The notes below the pieces were generated by a model. The model saw only the letters and a list, made by a program, of their open reading frames with translations, did no database searches and had not been told where the DNA came from. From Anaerolineaceae bacterium UBA5224 (GTDB taxonomy: Bacteria; Chloroflexota; Anaerolineae; Anaerolineales; Anaerolineaceae), in assembly GCA_002409365.1 (NCBI GenBank), contig DHUW01000039.1, positions 14,395-21,630 of the forward strand: 7,236 nucleotides of DNA. The letters are read 5' to 3'. Made by a program: the position numbers and the translations under genes. This document shows, piece after piece, positions 5,499 through 7,236 of this stretch (positions are counted from its first letter, which is position 1; each line of letters opens with the position of its first letter).

Positions 5499-7058
5499 CT
5501 ACAATGTGGCTTCGACCACAACTGATTCGCCGGTTGGTACTGGACCTTCGGGCATGACCCCAGCCATCAGCAAGCCGATGTATTCTTTGCTGATGCCTTT
5601 GTTCGGTACTACTGCGAGCACTCTCCCTCGGTACATGACTGCAATACGATCGGAGAGTTCCATAATTTCATCCAACTCAGGTGAGACCAACAAAACACCT
5701 GCGCCTTCATCTCGCTTTTGGACGATTCGTTTGTGAATGTATTCGATTGAACCCACATCCAAACCGCGGGTAGGCTGGGAGGCGACCAGGAATTTGATCG
5801 GACGGGAAAGCTCGCGCGCGATGATCACTTTTTGCTGGTTGCCACCGGAAAGCGTTCCGACTGATGTCGCAGCACTGGGTGTGCGGATATCGAAGTTTTC
5901 AATCAGTTTCTCAGCGTTTTCCATGATCACCGGATATTGAAGCAACACACCCTTGGAGAATGGTTCCTGGTAATAAGTGCACAGCACCAGGTTTTCGGCG
6001 ACGCTGAACGGCAGAACAAGACCATCTTGTTGTCGATCTTCAGGAATGTGGGCTGTTCCCAGTTCTGTGATTTGGCGGGGAGTAAATTTGGTCACTTCCT
6101 GCCCAAGGATGTTCACCTTGCCAGAAACGTTTTTAAGCAGACCGGTCACAGCGTAAACAAGCTCAGTCTGCCCATTGCCCTGCACGCCTGCCACACCGAC
6201 GATCTCGCCGGCATGTACATCCAGGTTAACGCTTTCAACACAAATTTCGTCACGGTTGTTCACAACGACAAGGTCTTCGATGGAGCAAACTACTTCACCT
6301 GGTTTGCTTTCAGTCTTCTTGACCTCCAGCTGAACTTCGCGACCGACCATCATGGCTGCCAGCGAGTTTTTATCCGCCTGTTCGGGGATGGTTTCTCCTA
6401 CCACAGCACCGCGCCTGATCACCATGATCCTGTCTGAAATTTCCAGTACTTCGCGCAGTTTATGGGTGATAAAAATGATCGATTTACCATGCTCGATAAG
6501 CAAGCGCATGATTACGAACAATTCATCTGCTTCCTGGGGGGTCAGGACAGCTGTGGGTTCATCAAAAATCAGGATCTCTGCATCCCGATAGAGCAATTTG
6601 ATGATCTCCACGCGTTGCTGAACGCCCACGGGGATATCCTTAACATAACAGGTGGGATCGACCTCCAGGTTAAAACGGTCCGAAATTTCGGTTATGCGCT
6701 GGGCGGCCTTCTCGCGGTCCAGAAATCCCAACTGTTTGACGCTTTCGTTGCCAAGCATCACATTTTCTGTCACTGTAAAGACCGGGATCAACATAAAATG
6801 CTGGTGCACCATGCCGATACCCTGGGCAATCGCATCGGTCGGTGAATTGATCACGACCTTTTCGCCATTGATAAAGATCTCTCCTTCGTCCGGTTGATAA
6901 AGACCGTAGAGGATGTTCATCAAGGTGGATTTGCCTGCACCATTTTCGCCCAGCAGTGCCAGGATTTCGCCTTTATTAAGGGTTAGATCGATGTGATCAT
7001 TGGCCAATACCCCCGGGAATCTTTTGGTAATCCCTTTCAATTCTAGAATTGGAGCCAT
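5499..7058 (-). CDS. nupO: Nucleoside ABC importer ATP-binding protein with two NBDs (NupO/YufO-like)
   Basis: 519-residue cytoplasmic ATPase made of two fused nucleotide-binding domains, the layout and length of YufO/NupO and of sugar importers such as RbsA. Domain 1 (about 5-240) has Walker A GENGAGKST (37-45), Q-loop Gln86, a divergent signature PVGVQQR (143-149), Walker B ILIFDEPTA (162-170) and H-loop His199. Domain 2 (about 255-500) has a Walker A-like GVQGNGQT (291-298) with no Lys, a good signature LSGGNQQK (403-410), a Walker B region FLVASQPTRGLDVG (423-436) with Ser-Gln in place of Asp-Glu, and Pro460 in place of the H-loop His. So one ATP site (domain 1 Walker motifs with the domain 2 signature) looks active and the other degenerate, as known for this family. 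The PVGVQQRVEI wording and the two permeases downstream point to nucleosides rather than sugars. ATG at 7058; AAGGGA lies about 10 bases upstream. Confidence 0.95.
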   Translation of the reverse strand: MAPILELKGITKRFPGVLANDHIDLTLNKGEILALLGENGAGKSTLMNILYGLYQPDEGEIFINGEKVVINSPTDAIAQGIGMVHQHFMLIPVFTVTENVMLGNESVKQLGFLDREKAAQRITEISDRFNLEVDPTCYVKDIPVGVQQRVEIIKLLYRDAEILIFDEPTAVLTPQEADELFVIMRLLIEHGKSIIFITHKLREVLEISDRIMVIRRGAVVGETIPEQADKNSLAAMMVGREVQLEVKKTESKPGEVVCSIEDLVVVNNRDEICVESVNLDVHAGEIVGVAGVQGNGQTELVYAVTGLLKNVSGKVNILGQEVTKFTPRQITELGTAHIPEDRQQDGLVLPFSVAENLVLCTYYQEPFSKGVLLQYPVIMENAEKLIENFDIRTPSAATSVGTLSGGNQQKVIIARELSRPIKFLVASQPTRGLDVGSIEYIHKRIVQKRDEGAGVLLVSPELDEIMELSDRIAVMYRGRVLAVVPNKGISKEYIGLLMAGVMPEGPVPTGESVVVEATL

Positions 7059-7082
7059 AATTATTTGTTCCCTTGAAGATTG

Positions 7083-7113
7083 ATTTTATTTATCTTACCA
7101 CGCAAAAGGTCAA
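7083..7113 (-). promoter_or_regulatory. Weak candidate promoter upstream of nupO-like gene
   Basis: On the minus strand, TTGACC (7113-7108, 5 of 6 to the -35 consensus) is followed by TAAATA (15-base spacer) or TAAAAT (7088-7083, 19-base spacer). Neither spacing is ideal. The terminator-like T-tract at the right edge suggests that the ATPase may need its own promoter, but read-through from an upstream lipoprotein gene is equally possible. Confidence 0.2.
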
Positions 7114-7211
7114 AAATGAGATTGTCATTTTGGGCGTTTCACTATTTTCAAAGTGCTCTACCTACCATAATTATTCTTGATTTAAAAGCCCTGCATTCCT
7201 CAGGATGATGG

Positions 7212-7230
7212 AAAAATAAAAAAAGGCTGG
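7212..7230 (-). terminator. Probable 3' half of a terminator from an upstream gene (cut by window edge)
   Basis: The minus strand reads CCCAGCC directly followed by seven T's, an A and five T's (7230-7212). This is the look of the descending arm and T-tract of a Rho-independent terminator. The matching GGCTGGG arm on the minus strand (CCCAGCC on the plus strand) would lie just past 7236. It implies a minus-strand gene ending shortly outside the window, plausibly the BmpA-like lipoprotein gene. Confidence 0.4.
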
Positions 7231-7236
7231 GAAATT

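Larger units (their letters stand above)
7059..7236. other. Non-coding region upstream of the importer ATPase gene
   Basis: 178 A/T-rich bases with no supported gene. They contain the edge terminator arm, a weak promoter candidate, a second copy of CCATAATTATT (7165-7175; the first copy, 7055-7065, spans the start codon) and a TGTCATTTTGG motif (7123-7133) also found upstream of the exporter operon. I looked for a purine-riboswitch core, as a nucleoside importer might have, and did not see one. Confidence 0.5.

Noticed and set aside
7059..7236. Purine riboswitch or other structured leader upstream of the nucleoside importer
   Set aside because: I could not find the conserved core or paired loops of a purine riboswitch. 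If one exists it would more likely precede the unseen lipoprotein gene.
1..7236. Mobile elements, CRISPR arrays, tRNA or rRNA genes, toxin or defence genes
   Set aside because: No long inverted repeats, regular spacer arrays, RNA gene signatures or relevant protein motifs are visible. All six reading frames of substance are ABC transporter subunits.

Overview
The window holds six protein-coding genes, all on the minus strand, in two transcription units separated by a clear Rho-independent terminator. Read in the direction of transcription (right to left), the first unit is the ATPase and two membrane subunits of a BMP-type nucleoside importer (NupO/NupP/NupQ-like, also called NupABC or YufOPQ). 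The second unit is an ABC-2 (NatA/NatB or YhaQ/YhaP-like) exporter with one ATPase and two related permeases. The second permease runs off the left edge.

Region by region: 7236-7059 is the upstream non-coding region. It has what looks like the 3' half of a terminator from an unseen upstream gene and a weak promoter candidate. 7058-5499 is the double-NBD ATPase, 5487-4213 the first permease, and 4216-2939 the second permease, which overlaps the first by ATGA. 2921-2894 is the terminator. About 250 bases of non-coding DNA follow (2893-2644), with a promoter candidate, a small dyad and repeated TGTC-TTTTGGC-like motifs. 2643-1726 is the NatA/YhaQ-like ATPase, 1742-531 the first ABC-2 permease (17-base overlap), and 538-1 the second ABC-2 permease, N-terminal part only (8-base overlap).

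In the first unit, the ATPase should energise a heterodimeric channel made of the two permeases, taking nucleosides from a BmpA-type lipoprotein. That lipoprotein is not in the window and most likely lies just beyond the right edge. In the second unit, the ATPase and two paralogous permeases should form a heterodimeric exporter; the sequence does not show its substrate.

Organism: a bacterium of balanced base composition with tight operons and good Shine-Dalgarno sites. The long permease versions (424 and 425 aa) and the general look of the proteins suggest Chloroflexota, class Anaerolineae, but this is an impression from protein style, not a search result. I see no phage, insertion sequence, CRISPR array, RNA gene or defence gene. 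The genes are intact, recognisable transporter families, and I do not think the window holds a new kind of system. The observations worth checking are small regulatory motifs and an extra membrane region in one permease.
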